DNA of 64,000 nt from Bombyx mori (GCF_030269925.1 NC_085109.1:8804001-8868000), one strand, 5' to 3'; shown: positions 10,601 to 19,097, numbered from the stretch's first letter. Translations and numbers: made by a program. Notes: generated by a model not told the origin, from the sequence alone.

Positions 10601-12616
10601 GAAGGCTTTAGTGTCGAGCGCCACTTAGTCGAAAAAAGTGATGATACTATACCAGCCTACAGACTTCACTAGAAGCTATTTAATTTTCTAGGGAAATATG
10701 TATTATACTTACCCAAGGCGATGAAGGAAGAACATATAGAATAAACCTAAGCATTTTATAAAAAAAGTTAACTCTGCAAAATTGTGAACCCCACTCAAGA
10801 ATGTATCGTATTTCAGCCGACTCCTATATCCGCATGCATCATGCTTTTTCCCTTTAATGGGCGTAACAGCCGTAATCCATTATAATTGACACATCTACAA
10901 AGAGGTCGACGGCTTTTGATATGATGTCAATAATTTACGGTGATCACTTTTTTTTTATTGCTTAGATGCGTGGACGAGCTCACAGCTCACCTGGTGTTAA
11001 GCGGTTACTGGAGCCCATAGACATCTACAACGTAAATACGCCACCCACCTTGAGATATAAAATACTTCGATCAATAATAGTACTAGATTAAGGATCAGGA
11101 ACAAAAATAAGACGCTCCAGTGGCCACGTTTGCAGACACGAAAACATCTTCATTTCTTAGAAAAAAGTTTAATAATGTTAACGACTTCAGTTTATTATAA
11201 ACCTTAATACTTAAACATAAAGTTTAATTACCATTGCAAAATATATGTATTTAGGTCCTTTCGTCAGAAAAAGAATATTATGGAATAAATTTAAAATGTC
11301 ACTTGAACATAAAAAGTCATCAGTACAAAAATATTTATTCTAAAATGATACTTAAAGCCTAATTTATAAGGTTAAAAATATTTGTTTAAAATTTCGTGCT
11401 TATTGTATTGTGGAACTAGATGTAGTTCTTGGTATTACATTTCAATGCTCAGAACACAGTAAGTATTGAAAGACATAGAGTTGCAGAATATACATATTTG
11501 TTTTAGGTTTGTTTTGTATGGTCGCAACTATTTTTGACCGATTGAAAAAGTAGTAGATAATATTTGACATTGCCGCTATTACAACAAATAGGTGATAAAA
11601 AATAAAATTGAATAAAGTAAAAAAAATATGAAAGGAAACACGAAACATGTTTTCCACGTATTCTTTATACAGAAGTAATTAAAACAATAATGTAGGTTTA
11701 ATTACCTTTAAACAGATTCAGTTTGTTATAAAGCTGTCTCTTAGAAGTCATTTTTATATGAGCGGTTTCTTTTTTACAAATATAATGTGATCTTATATCA
11801 ATGATTTTTTCTATAATCAGTTTAATTTAGGCTTATTTTATGGCTGTGTTCGTTTCCCCCAGAAAACAAATCCTTTTCAGCATATACGCTTAAAATATTT
11901 ACACATACATATAAAGTTTTTTTAATACTTTTTTGCATTGATTTGCCACCACCATTGAACAATTCTAGAATTTTTATAAGGGTTCTATATTTCTTCTCTT
12001 TCTTTCGCGACAATATATATCCATTGTGCACAGCGACAAGGGGCTACTAGGAAATCTACAAACAAAAATAACATTATAAAATAACAAAACTACTCTATGC
12101 ATTCCCTGTCCAAGAATAGGTGATGTTTGTTACAATAGTTGGTGCCTTGTTGCAAACATTGGCCAAACAATTACAATATTCGTAAATTGTGTTTTATTTA
12201 CAATATAATTGTGTTTATTATTTTATGAAAAACACTTAATAATATAAATTTACCAAAAAAAGATATTCCTTCCAAAACCTTGGTGTTACGGTGGTTTTTT
12301 ACTCAGTTTTTGAACGCGCATTGCAGCGTTTTGACGTCTTAGTGTTGGCTATGATTGGACCATACTAATTTGAAATAAGACCACAAATTTATTTGTGGTC
12401 TTATTTTTCGGGCCGTTTTTGAAGCGCTAATCGCGAATCTAGTAGTATTATTGATCGAAGATAAAATATCAGATAAGCCATGAGTGAGTATGGTCTAGGG
12501 TAATTAAAACATCAACAACAAAATGGGTTTCAGGTGTCCACGTGGAGACGAGCGTTCCAGAACCACATGACGAAAATCTAGATTGGATACAAATAAAAAT
12601 ACCGAAGGACATGTGA
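1571..12616 (+). CDS. 3' part of an unidentified multi-exon host gene (six exons)
   Basis: Model: join 1571-1648, 1996-2109, 2809-2835, 9222-9272, 9879-10022, 12534-12616, stop TGA at 12614-12616. Each exon is bounded by AG and GT (for example TTTATTTCAG before 1996, GTAAGT after 2109 and 2835). One frame stays open across all joins although other frames are closed, which is strong evidence for a real gene. Every intron is phase 1 and the internal exons are multiples of three. The visible product is 164 residues, hydrophilic and probably helical: a segment with LEKYVHTIKRL, then ITREGANDPEALLKKYLQ, a charged RRINDENKI link, a Ser/Thr-rich stretch, MEDLKKALDEFEKKLDR and the C-terminus DWIQIKIPKDM. 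I do not recognise a family. No signal peptide or membrane segment is visible, so a soluble, perhaps coiled-coil protein is the inference. The 5' end is outside the window. Confidence 0.85.
1996..2109 (+). CDS. Host gene exon
   Basis: The acceptor is GCGATTTATTTCAG and the donor is GTAAGTTTCAG. The 114-nt exon reads EELPNHALEVQIDITREG and continues to HRPWLS in phase with both neighbours. A longer open frame running through the following intron into a repeat at 2211 is not coding. Confidence 0.88.
2211..2331 (-). repeat. A-tailed repeat family B (short interspersed tail)
   Basis: The minus-strand copy has its A-tail as the T run at 2213-2221. The family's body includes GGCAGCGGCTTGGCTCTGCC and ends in GGGCAATAAAAAA in the sense direction. 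It lies inside the intron 2110-2808. Family B is either the 3' tail of a LINE or a short SINE; other copies are near 12.8, 25.2, 27.2, 29.7 and 54.3 kb. Confidence 0.75.
2332..2808. other. Intron sequence
   Basis: This AT-rich intron remainder contains a CT/TC-rich run around 2580-2612 and ends in a strong polypyrimidine acceptor (run of T then AG at 2807-2808). Nothing else is recognisable. Confidence 0.6.
2809..2835 (+). CDS. Host gene micro-exon
   Basis: This 27-nt exon follows a long T tract and AG, and is followed by GTAAGT. With the carried-over A it reads RRINDENKI and leaves one base for the next exon. Such a small exon is only credible because flanking exons keep the same phase. Confidence 0.75.
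3000..3126 (+). repeat. RTE-like dispersed repeat, left part
   Basis: It begins CTAGCTGTACCCGTCCACTTCGCTGGG, a start shared by many insect RTE-type 3' fragments. The repeat is split by the double LINE insertion and resumes at 8993 with the typical run to GTAGATTTATATATTATTA. The two halves share the AAGTACATGT duplication at the break. Confidence 0.65.
3127..3705 (+). mobile_element. 5'-truncated LINE copy with A-tail (first of a head-to-tail pair)
   Basis: It carries the last part of ORF2 in frame (from about IQSRFCRIAVGAPWF to a stop at 3488-3490), the 3' UTR with hairpin 3504-3537, and an 18-base A run at 3688-3705. It differs from the adjacent longer copy at many positions, so the two are not a recent duplication of each other. 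The AAGTACATGT duplication lies directly upstream at 3117-3126, and its partner is only found after the second copy. Confidence 0.88.
3706..3926 (+). repeat. Two imperfect direct repeats of about 115 bp in the LINE 5' end
   Basis: The block from about 3710 (containing GCGCGGACGTGC, CCGATCCGTGG and CGCTTGCGAG) is repeated from about 3818 (TGCGGACGTGC, CCGATCCGTTGG, CGCTTGCGAT) with indels. Tandem 5' repeats in LINEs often carry an internal promoter. That role is inferred, not shown. Confidence 0.7.
3927..4204 (+). other. Tandem array of two-tier hairpins in LINE 5' UTR
   Basis: Three successive units each have an outer and an inner perfect stem. Unit 1 pairs AATCGCTA (3949) with TAGCGATT (3986) and CCTGTG with CACAGG. 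Unit 2 pairs CCCGCTCG (4037) with CGAGCGGG (4075) and GCTGTA with TACAGC. Unit 3 pairs CCCCCCTG (4133) with CAGGGGGG (4161) and TGCTG with CAGCA. Units 1 and 2 both follow TCTTTTTCAAGAC and have GCACT(A) loops. A simple hairpin CTCGCC-TTTC-GGCGAG follows at 4189-4204. Confidence 0.8.
4253..5875 (+). CDS. LINE ORF1, Gag-like nucleic-acid-binding protein
   Basis: It is a 540-residue RNA-binding Gag-like protein of the retrotransposon, expected to coat the element RNA. The ATG at 4253 starts MESESESVSD; the frame is open further upstream only into 5' UTR hairpins. The N-terminal 200 residues are Ser/Pro/Ala-rich and likely disordered. A PRE_C2HC-like segment follows (about 255-335, including ELRVVIRGVPKELDIEYIKE). 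Three zinc knuckles follow from residue 343: CYRCQLYGHSARNC, CVKCLGDHATLDC and CVLCLKQGHPANYRGC. The C-terminus is Pro-rich with a final helical segment. It ends 19 nt before ORF2, so ORF2 would need reinitiation or an equivalent. ORF1 is intact. Confidence 0.93.
   Translation: MESESESVSDIVGFLRDRYPSIRAEYLEFRASRDNPSPPASVAAYLKRASEARRAPPAAASSSSARSDDATHEAPSATPTPAPASTTSSRVSSVATSIVSSSGSDTESEMDFESASSPQPGTSDGFQTVTRGKKRTRAVESRSFTTKQTKSATASRPQVVVTPESDSARRVTPPPRPKPAPAPKVAAPPPLILQEKTAWNRVSQALQANKINYTHARNVAHGIQIKVATPGDHRALSSYLRKENIGFHTYALQEDRELRVVIRGVPKELDIEYIKEDLTAQSLPLVSVHRMHSGRGKQPYNMILVALEPTPEAKKKIACLTTICGLSGISIEAPHKRGTPGQCYRCQLYGHSARNCHARPRCVKCLGDHATLDCVRDRETATEPPSCVLCLKQGHPANYRGCPRAPRKRPTHPAPRTVGPKTSAPSVPKPAFVPAAVPTVSAWKKPLPYTKAGTETAPPPPLVTRPAPQPLLAPRPAPAFRPPQPSAVNDFALVRDFVTAVNFDRLRSFADAIRRSVTPEQRLAAAFDHMDVYESVSRTL
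5895..8776 (+). pseudogene. LINE ORF2, endonuclease-reverse transcriptase, broken by a frameshift
   Basis: It encodes the enzyme that nicks target DNA and copies element RNA onto it. Frame one (5895-6269) holds the start of the endonuclease (LAFYNANGLARQRDHI, LVQETCL, GGTAIYYRR). The rest (6251-8776) is in another frame, with endonuclease motifs LAGDLNCHHTRW, STIDLAL and SDHRPV. RT blocks follow: RKAPGSDGI, FDIAKAFDKVWH, GVPQGSALSPLLFSLY and the active-site FADD near 7938. The break lies in a C run (6248-6252) one base short of what keeps frame. No other stop interrupts the remainder. The C-terminus ends in an Arg-rich tail and lacks the CCHC typical of the R1 clade. A base-calling error in the C run is an alternative to a true mutation. 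Confidence 0.92.
8777..8982 (+). other. LINE 3' UTR with two hairpins and A-rich tail
   Basis: The hairpin CCCACTGAG...CTCAGTGGG spans 8790-8823, and ATAGCC-TCTCAA-GGCTAT spans 8940-8957 just before GGTAGGAAGAAAA. Both recur in the other copies here. They are good candidates for the reverse transcriptase's template recognition site. There is no AATAAA. Confidence 0.75.
8993..9110 (+). repeat. RTE-like dispersed repeat, right part
   Basis: This continues the repeat interrupted at 3126. It includes GATCGGATGCATGGTTCAGTAG and ends in AT-rich GATTTATATATTATTATA. Together the halves show that the LINE pair inserted into an older repeat. Confidence 0.6.
9222..9272 (+). CDS. Host gene exon
   Basis: It has acceptor GCGAATTACAG and donor GTAAGAAT. 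The 51-nt exon encodes NASIVTTSEAPEISSTV when joined to the carried-over base from 2835. It is Ser/Thr-rich and may be a flexible linker. Confidence 0.8.
9314..9493 (+). mobile_element. Bm1-type SINE, headless copy
   Basis: The plus-strand copy runs from GAAGCAGTAATGCGTTTCGG to CTAAGCAATAAAAAAAAA. It is truncated before the GTGAGTCCGCACG part and lies in the short intron between exons at 9272 and 9879. Confidence 0.85.
9879..10022 (+). CDS. Host gene exon
   Basis: This 144-nt exon encodes VYMEDLKKALDEFEKKLDR, an amphipathic helical segment, then a Ser/Thr/Asn stretch and VNRIMEILKK. I chose the acceptor TTAG at 9877-9878. The AG four bases earlier would meet a stop in the carried frame. The polypyrimidine tract is weak, but the donor GTAACC and the phase fit. 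Confidence 0.78.
10147..10614. mobile_element. Non-autonomous DNA transposon (MITE-like) with 27-bp perfect terminal inverted repeats
   Basis: The ends 10147-10173 and 10588-10614 are perfect inverted repeats beginning ACACTAAAGCCTTCGTCAAAC. Sub-terminal CpG-rich blocks (AGCGCGCGTCAGAGCGCTAA on the left, GACGTTAAGTACGCGGCGCT on the right) extend the pairing imperfectly. No transposase frame is inside. I found no target-site duplication, so the superfamily is open. It lies in the last intron of the host gene. Confidence 0.8.
10615..10945. other. Intron DNA, no feature seen
   Basis: AT-rich last-intron sequence of the host gene with no recognised repeat or exon. Confidence 0.4.
10946..11062 (-). 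mobile_element. Bm1-type SINE, short 3' fragment
   Basis: It contains TTTATTGCTTAGATGCGTGG to CCTTGAGATATAA, the last third of the element, on the minus strand inside the last intron. Confidence 0.85.
11063..12372. other. Intron DNA, no feature seen
   Basis: AT-rich last-intron sequence. Open frames here (for example 11442-11657 minus) are low-complexity and unsupported. Confidence 0.4.
12373..12406. repeat. Perfect 16-bp inverted repeat with a 2-base loop
   Basis: AAATAAGACCACAAAT is followed by TT and its exact complement. It lies 128 bases before the last exon of the host gene and would form a strong hairpin in the pre-mRNA or a cruciform in DNA. Confidence 0.9.
12534..12616 (+). CDS. 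Host gene terminal exon
   Basis: The acceptor GGGTTTCAG precedes 12534. With the carried G the frame reads GVHVETSVPEPHDENLDW and IQIKIPKDM, then TGA at 12614-12616. The acidic-then-basic C-terminus is the end of the protein. Confidence 0.85.
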
Positions 12617-12661
12617 AATTAAATTCACCTGATCTTGCAATTTTCTGTCTGATTCACGTCT

Positions 12662-12667
12662 AATAAA
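12662..12667 (+). terminator. Polyadenylation signal AATAAA of the host gene
   Basis: Canonical AATAAA lies 46 bases after the stop codon, giving a short 3' UTR. It fits the gene ending here. Confidence 0.7.
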
Positions 12668-12817
12668 ATTTGATTTCGATCAATGACATGTTATATGTGT
12701 CATGTAGTATCTACGATATTGTTTATTTAACATTATTTAAAAACAACCTCATCATTTATTATCTGCAATTGATTGATTGTTTAATTTACACAGTTTTGGC
12801 TTCCGTCATTGTATTGA

Positions 12818-13031
12818 GATTTTTTTTTCCTTTGTAGACAGACGAGCGCATACGGCCCACCCGACGGTGTGTAGTTACCGTTGCTCATGGATTTCAGCAA
12901 TGGCAGGGGCAGAGCTAAGCCACTGCCTACTGTTAGGCCAAGGCCGGATGGTACGGCCCTTTTCTCTATGGGATCAAATATTGGTATTTGGGCACCCCGG
13001 CTACGAGTTGGGAACAGTGTGCTCCACGTGA
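12818..13031 (-). repeat. Family B repeat, longer copy
   Basis: The minus-strand copy has a T run at 12818-12826. Beyond the usual end it continues through GTTAGGCCAAGGCCGGATGG to about 13031, showing that family B is longer than its usual short copies. It is possibly the 3' end of a LINE. Confidence 0.65.
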
Positions 13032-13329
13032 GGTCGGAATTGACCTTTGTAAAAAAGTCTGTCCATGTGTGAAGTACCGCTTCGCTGTGTTAAGGACTCC
13101 CAGTATATTATGGACAATTGTTTTACGATCTTATTAATGAACTTGCAACAAATCATGGCATACACCGAGCTTATCTATTTCGATCATACTTGAAGCTAGC
13201 GGTCTGATTTTGTTTCACAACGGTATTTCTCTATGACAGACTTTATTAGTAAATTCGTGTGTACATGGGTACGTACCTACTTACTACGACGTTAACATAG
13301 TTCCTTCCCCAAATTCCGAACGGTAGTAC

Positions 13330-13673
13330 ATTCATATGTCTTAGCCCGACGCTTCCAGCTATAATACCAAGAGCAGGTTTCGGGACTCCGGTAGCCGTAC
13401 TCGTCGAACTTGATAAAGAGTTCATCGTGCAACCTAACCTAAACATCAGCCCGCTGAGTTTCTCGCCGTATCTTCTCAGCGGGTCGGGATTTCGATCCGG
13501 TAGCAGATTCATTCGCGAAGCAGCTGCTCTTGAGTTGTAAGGTCTCCTTCGGAGGCGTTCAGGCAGCTGTTAGTAAATCCCACCCATCCTGGCTGAACCT
13601 TTGCTCGCCCACCTGTCCTTTTGAAACTGGAAAGGCCTGCGGGTCAACAATAAACCTTCAATAAAAAAAAAAA
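13330..13673 (+). mobile_element. LINE 3' tail, family C (related to the jockey-like tail)
   Basis: The hairpin CCCGCTGAG (13450) / CTCAGCGGG (13475) matches the jockey-like 3' UTR hairpin, with G-C in place of A-T. Downstream are TCGCGAAGCAGCTGCTCTTG, GCCCACCTGTCC and an A-tail at 13663-13673. It is 5'-truncated. Other copies are at 27990-28330 and 61104-61297. Confidence 0.78.
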
Positions 13674-13680
13674 TTAGACC

Positions 13681-13888
13681 AGTAGCTACCACCACCCTAC
13701 CTATTTCTGCTGTGAAGCAGTAATGCGTGTCGGTTTGAAGGGTGGGGCAGCCGTTGTAACTATACTGAGACCTTAGAACTTATATCCCAAGGTGGGTGGC
13801 GCATTTACGTTGTAGATGTCTATGGGCTTCAGTAACCACTTAACACCAGATGGGCTGTGAGCTCGTCCACCCACCTAATAAAAAAAAA
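13681..13888 (+). mobile_element. Bm1-type SINE, headless copy
   Basis: It starts CTACCACCACCCTACC and ends in CCACCTAATAAAAAAAA. It sits directly behind the A-tail of the family C LINE fragment, a common landing site for A-tailed elements. Confidence 0.88.
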
Positions 13889-14572
13889 CCTGCATCCAAC
13901 GAGACACAACTATTCCCACTAGTGTTAAGTTTGTATACACAACTATTTTAAAACAGCCAATTATACCAAATTTGGTTACAATACAGACTATCCTACGTAA
14001 ATATTTTATGAGTACTTGTACATTAGCGCTTACAAGCGTTATAAGACCCGGAAGGTGTCAACATATATCGAAATACACAAAGATCACATATAAAAAACGA
14101 TTTTAGCACTCGAAGGACACGTTGCAAACATTAGGCGAACAATGAGCCAAGCCAAACTGTTACTTGTATAAAACTAATCATTTATAAATGCTACTATCTG
14201 ACCTCACGTGGCATGCAACACACAAAAATTAACTACTACTGTTATTTATGAGTCTCGCTCAAAGATAATTTTCTGTAATATTATTAACTCATCGAACTTG
14301 ACTGACGTTAACGGTCATATTCATAGTCCGTATCTGGTATGATCCCATAAAGGTTTCGTTTTTTTCCCTTGGATTGCAATCCTGAAAGCAACAAAAAAAG
14401 CTGAACTTTAAAATATTAAATTAAAGTAAGCTTTCGTCATTAGGATTTAAAAAATGCATGTCAGCTTCGATGCGCGAATGTAGTTTATCCTTTAAGTATG
14501 ACTGTTAATGAATATTCAATGGTTATAAATGATGCATGAGCTGTCGGATACATGTATATTATATTCTGATTA
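13889..14572. other. No feature recognised
   Basis: AT-rich intergenic DNA without a supported gene or repeat. Confidence 0.35.
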
Positions 14573-14800
14573 GTTGCACCTCGTCGTCGGCTCAGCTCCT
14601 ATCCAGTGCAGGTACTTCCCGAAGTCTCATTATATTGTATAATACTAATATAATACCCCTCGACCGGGTATCCGTAAATGGATTCCCCAGGGTTAAAAAA
14701 AAAAGGTCCTTCCCGAAGCACCCGTGTCCGGACCAGGTCAGCACCTGCATCAGACGAAAGGTGAGGCCTCCTGCGCCACGATTCACCCAGTCATCAAAGA
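14573..14800 (-). mobile_element. R1-like LINE fragment split by a small retro-insertion
   Basis: Segments 14573-14624 and 14705-14800 match the R1-like element's coding strand region at 45220-45350 (shared CTCGTCGTCGGCTCAGCTCC and CACGATTCACCCAGTCAT). Between them lies an 80-base insert ending in AAAAAAAAAA. The bases GGTACTTCCCGAAG and GGTCCTTCCCGAAG bracket the insert as a 14-bp duplication with one difference. Confidence 0.8.
14625..14704 (+). mobile_element. 80-bp A-tailed insertion of unknown family
   Basis: It ends with an A run at 14696-14704 and is bounded by a 14-bp target duplication, so it was inserted by target-primed reverse transcription. The body contains CCCCTCGACCGGGTATCCG. 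I cannot name the source. Confidence 0.7.
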
Positions 14801-16753
14801 AAATTTGGCTACACTAACTCAATATAATTAAAAATTATTATTAAAATAAAGGAAAACAATTGATGTTTAAAAGTGTTAGAACTAAGTCTATTTGTTATTT
14901 TTCGTGATTGAAAAATCGTAACGATTTTAAATGAAAACGCTTCTAAAAGAGTAAACTCTAAATAAAAAAAACGGCGCGCGTGCAACTCGGTGCACGTGAA
15001 TGAAGTGAAGCTTCTTTTTCGATGCGTAGTATTGTGGTTTTCTTCATTTTTCATACTTAAATCAGATTGCTTTTGTAATAGGGAATGCTGTATATAAGAG
15101 ATGCGACATCTTCAACATTTATATTATATATATTTTAAATTATAGATAGAAAAATAAATATCTATATTTTTAAGTACTTCATTAAAATATTGGACGCTAC
15201 TCGTTGCTAGCGCTCGCGCTGGCCTATAACAGGTATACTACGCGCGTGCGTTCGAGTGCCACGCATCCACTCTCACTCTGTCTCTTTCTAGCATGGTAAC
15301 GTTAAACGTTTAACGCAATCTTGTTTGAAGTCGCATTAGAAGTTTCACTTCAAAAACGTTCCACAGTGTTTAATCGATTTTGATTTTAGATACTTTGTCA
15401 CGATAAACCGAACTATGAATACAATAAGTTTGCAACAGTTGAGTAAAAGCACAGCTTGGGTAGGTGACCTCTCGGCGTAGATCTGTATCGCTCGGACTGA
15501 ATGTCGACCAGCACAATTATTACAGTATTCGTTTAAGGACAACAGAGCCTCATTATTCTTTGTTTAAAAACAAAAGCAATTTGAAATGTAATTGTTTGTG
15601 AATTTTTGGGTATTAATTATAACAATATTATTGTTTTATACTCGTTATCGGTTATAATATTATTATTATTTTTAACATTTAATGTACACTTTGTAATATT
15701 AGTTCGCATTAGACTCGTAATAAAGTACGGTGATTTAAGTACATATTTTTGAATGAAGCCTGTTATTAAGTCAATTTGTATAACAGACAGGTTTTACGAG
15801 ACAATTTTGTTACCACAATTCCAATCAACGGAACCCTAATAATATCTCTGCTAAAATACGGTTTTGAATACATAAGCAGATTTTTTTTGTTACAGTATGA
15901 AAGGGTAAATAAATTACATAGTGTTATCTTGTAATACTACAGAGATAAGGCGTATTTAAATATTTATGTTAATTTGAATAGGTACCTCGTAATTAAATTA
16001 ATATGATAAACTTGACCTTTAAAGAAATTGAAACATTTTAAAAATCTGATATTAGTCATCATTCGTTAAAGAAATTAACCTGTTTACAATTCCATTATAA
16101 TAATTAATGCTCAACAATAATTACTCTTCATTTGTTTTTGATTAATACAAAGAAACTGGTTAATCTGCGTAACACTAGAGTCGCGCTATTCAGTAGGATA
16201 GATTTAGGTTTGTCGCATGCTATTACTACGAAAAAACGTACTGTTTCACACGATACATCACAGTGGATATGCATACATGTATTTGAGTTATCAAACGAAA
16301 AAAGGGTGCGTGTACTTATGTACGCGCGTAAGAAGCTATATTTTATTTTTATTAAATTTATTTCTTTTTTTTTTATTTAAATTTTAAGCAATTTGAAAAA
16401 AAATCAATAAAACAACATCCTCAAAGACGCATATTGAAGATCCCTTTTCTTGACATCGTATAAATTCGGTAATTCTCGGTACGGTTCGAAAAGTTCACCT
16501 GCGGCTATATTCAGACTCGCCAAGTTACGTCGGTCATATTGTAATGAACGATTTAGTGGGCAACTTCATTTCTGTTAATTTTGTGTCACGGTGCGCGCGC
16601 ATCGTAAAATTTCACGCTCATCAATTTTTCATAACGCGCCTAAAGAAGTATAACTTCAAAAACGGAGTTATTGAATTACCTGAAATTACTTAAGTCAAAT
16701 TAGAATGAAGAACGGATAGATAAACACTAAAATATGCTGCATTGAAAATATAC
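14801..16753. other. AT-rich DNA with CpG-bearing patches, no gene supported
   Basis: Patches at about 14970-15000, 15180-15320 and 16590-16660 contain GCGCGCG-type words and look like pieces of old elements or unknown regulatory DNA. A perfect 16-base palindrome CGTTAAACGTTTAACG is at 15300-15315. No exon could be built. Confidence 0.35.
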
Positions 16754-16941
16754 TTTTTTTATTGCTTAGATGAGTGGATGAGCTCACAGCCCACCTGGTG
16801 TTAAGTGGTTACTGGAGCCCTTAGACATCTACAACGTAAATGCGCCACCCACCTTGAGATATAAGTTCTAAGGTTTCAGTATAGTTACAACGGCTGCCCC
16901 ATCCTTCAAACCGAAACGCATTACTGCTTCACGGCAAGACA
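16754..16941 (-). mobile_element. Bm1-type SINE, headless copy
   Basis: The minus copy runs from TTTTTTATTGCTTAGATGAG to CTGCTTCACGGCA. Its 5' end is truncated at that point. Confidence 0.88.
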
Positions 16942-17011
16942 ACAGCAGTTCCTACACAACCCACCATGGCTGTTTGGAAATCTCGTAAGTTGAGCTGCTT
17001 GCATCTTCGTC

Positions 17012-17236
17012 TTATTGCATCAGACGAGTACAGGAATGCCCAGCCCACCTGTTACTAAGCGGTTATAAGAAAACATAAAGAACATAAATGTAGGTCTCGA
17101 TGTAAGTTGTAGCACACGCCACTCACCCTCGATTGCATTGAATGACGGCCTTCACATTGTATGACTGCATCGTCCATTGTATAACTGCTTTACGTCAGAA
17201 ATAGACAGGGTCATCAAGCCTACCAGTCCTGATACA
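17012..17236 (-). mobile_element. Diverged Bm1-like SINE
   Basis: It preserves the order of Bm1 blocks (TTATTGCATCAGACGAG, GCCCACCTGTTACTAAGCGG, CTGCTTTACGTCAGAAATAG, CCTACCAG) with many changes. It is clearly older than its neighbours. Confidence 0.65.
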
Positions 17237-17260
17237 TCTTACTACATATTAGTAACAAAT

Positions 17261-17627
17261 CATTCCCGATCCTGCGGAAAGAATGGAAAGCAGTCGACGT
17301 CGCCCAAAACACGTCATCTCGGATCCTCCCGATCCACTAACGGTGCTTCTAGGTATTTCAAGCACCGGTCACCGTTCTCGTCGAACCCGTTGCTTGCGAC
17401 GAAGGGCTCAACGAGTAAATTAACTCTCAGACACAGCCCACTGAGTTTCTCGCCGGATCTTCTCAGTGGGTCGCGTTTCCGATCCGGTGGTAGATTCTGC
17501 GAAGCACGACTCTTGCTAGGGTTCGTGTTAGCATCGTCGTCAGGTTTGAGCCCCGTGAGCTCACCTACTAGTTAAGGTTCCGCTGGAATAGCCTCTCTAG
17601 GCTACCAGCTTAGGTAGGGAAAAAAAA
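17261..17627 (+). mobile_element. 5'-truncated LINE 3' end, jockey-like family, with clear duplication
   Basis: It contains the last 50 codons of ORF2 (ending GSTSKLT-like Arg-rich tail out of frame in places), the hairpin-bearing 3' UTR and an A-tail at 17620-17627. AGTAACAAAT flanks it at 17251-17260 and 17628-17637, a 10-bp target duplication. It is very close in sequence to the truncated copy at 3127-3705. Confidence 0.92.
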
Positions 17628-17639
17628 AGTAACAAATTC

Positions 17640-18897
17640 CAGAATACACAATGGAATATTAACTATCATAGATTAGTCTAGAAGTCTTCAAACTAGAAGG
17701 CGTAATAATCGCAACTTGAACTAGTCATGATGGTGGCATGTTCGCACTCATAGGATGAATTGGTGAGGAATTGAAAGACTGGTTACTACTATGATGCCCT
17801 TTCACAGTTAAAACACTCGATCAAAGTAAACCCGGGCCACAACGGTAATTGAACATTGAAATAATAATAATAATAGTTTAAAAAAACTAAACAAAATACG
17901 CTTTTATAGAAAATTCAATTAAAAAATAGAAAACAAATTTTAATAATTTTTAATTAAAAATAGTGTAAAAAAAAAAGATTTTATTGTTAAAAAAAGCGTG
18001 GGGTGCATGGTATCAATAGTTATAAATATTTTATGAACAGATCATATATATATGTAGCCTGGTAGTTTCCCTTCTTGGTCTTGACGCAGACACTTCGGGT
18101 CTCAGGAAAACAAAAAATTGCTAATCCTGATTATTCTAGTAACAATAACGGATCAAACTAGAATATTAAATTGTCATCGGTCCTTAATAATTATGCTAAA
18201 TTTCGAGTTAATCCGACGGTTTGAAGGGGGTTAAAATCATGTTCAAAGATTCCGTTACATACTAACATACGTATGAAGCTCAGTTCGTATCTATCCAAAT
18301 AAATTATACGAGCAAAAAAACGTGATTTTAGAAACTTAGATCATGAAGATACACTGAACTGATTAGCATTGTTCTAAATTTCGACTGCAGCACGATTTTT
18401 GCATACATATTGAGCAAAACTGTCGCAAATTCACTTGAGTCATTGCTCTATCTACGTCTGCTGTCGTGAAATACTTATGATTACGAGTCCAGTTAAAGAT
18501 TTTCACAAGAACTTCTCTTTGTGTTTATAATTTAATTGCATGCACCGACTGACTGAATGATTTATCAACTTGATTCTTTTATATTTTAAGAAGCATCAGT
18601 TGAGAAAGTTTTTTAGCAATTCCACCCCTGAGACTGTAATATAAGGGATGAAAGATTGTATGGAGTTTAAAGTTAGAAACACGAAATGAAATACATATAC
18701 CCGCTTCTCGCTTGTGTTCTATAGTATAACGCTATTCAATTAAATCCGGAGACAATAAGAACTTCACCGCATTCTTAATTGTATCGCCTATTTCTACTCC
18801 AAAGTTTGAAATTCTGTCTACTTTGAAATTTGGACTTCTGTCTCAATGTGCAAAATTTGCTTTGTGATATGTTTATAGAATTTTTTTTAGATTATAT
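17640..18897. other. No feature recognised
   Basis: AT-rich intergenic DNA. No exon pair or repeat family could be supported. Confidence 0.35.
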
Positions 18898-19097
18898 GAT
18901 TGAATAGATGGGTGGACGAGCTCACATCCCACCTGGAGTTAACGGAGCTCATAAACATCTACAACGTAAATGCCGCCACCCACCTTGAGATGTGTCCCAT
19001 CCTTCAAACCGAAACGCATTACGCTTCACGGCAGAAATAGGGAGGGTGGTGGTACCTACCCGTGCGGACTCACAAGAGGTCCAACCACCAGTTACCA
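18898..19097 (-). mobile_element. Bm1-type SINE, headless copy with internal losses
   Basis: It matches from ATAGATGGGTGGACGAGCTC to GAGGTCCAACCACCAG, with several short deletions around 18935 and 18990. Confidence 0.85.

Noticed and set aside
15300..15315. Perfect palindrome CGTTAAACGTTTAACG as a binding site
   Set aside because: A single short palindrome in 64 kb is not surprising; no partner sites or gene nearby.
15890..15910. Micro-exon after TTTTTTTTGTTACAG
   Set aside because: Good acceptor, but only about 9 bases to the next GT and no flanking exons.
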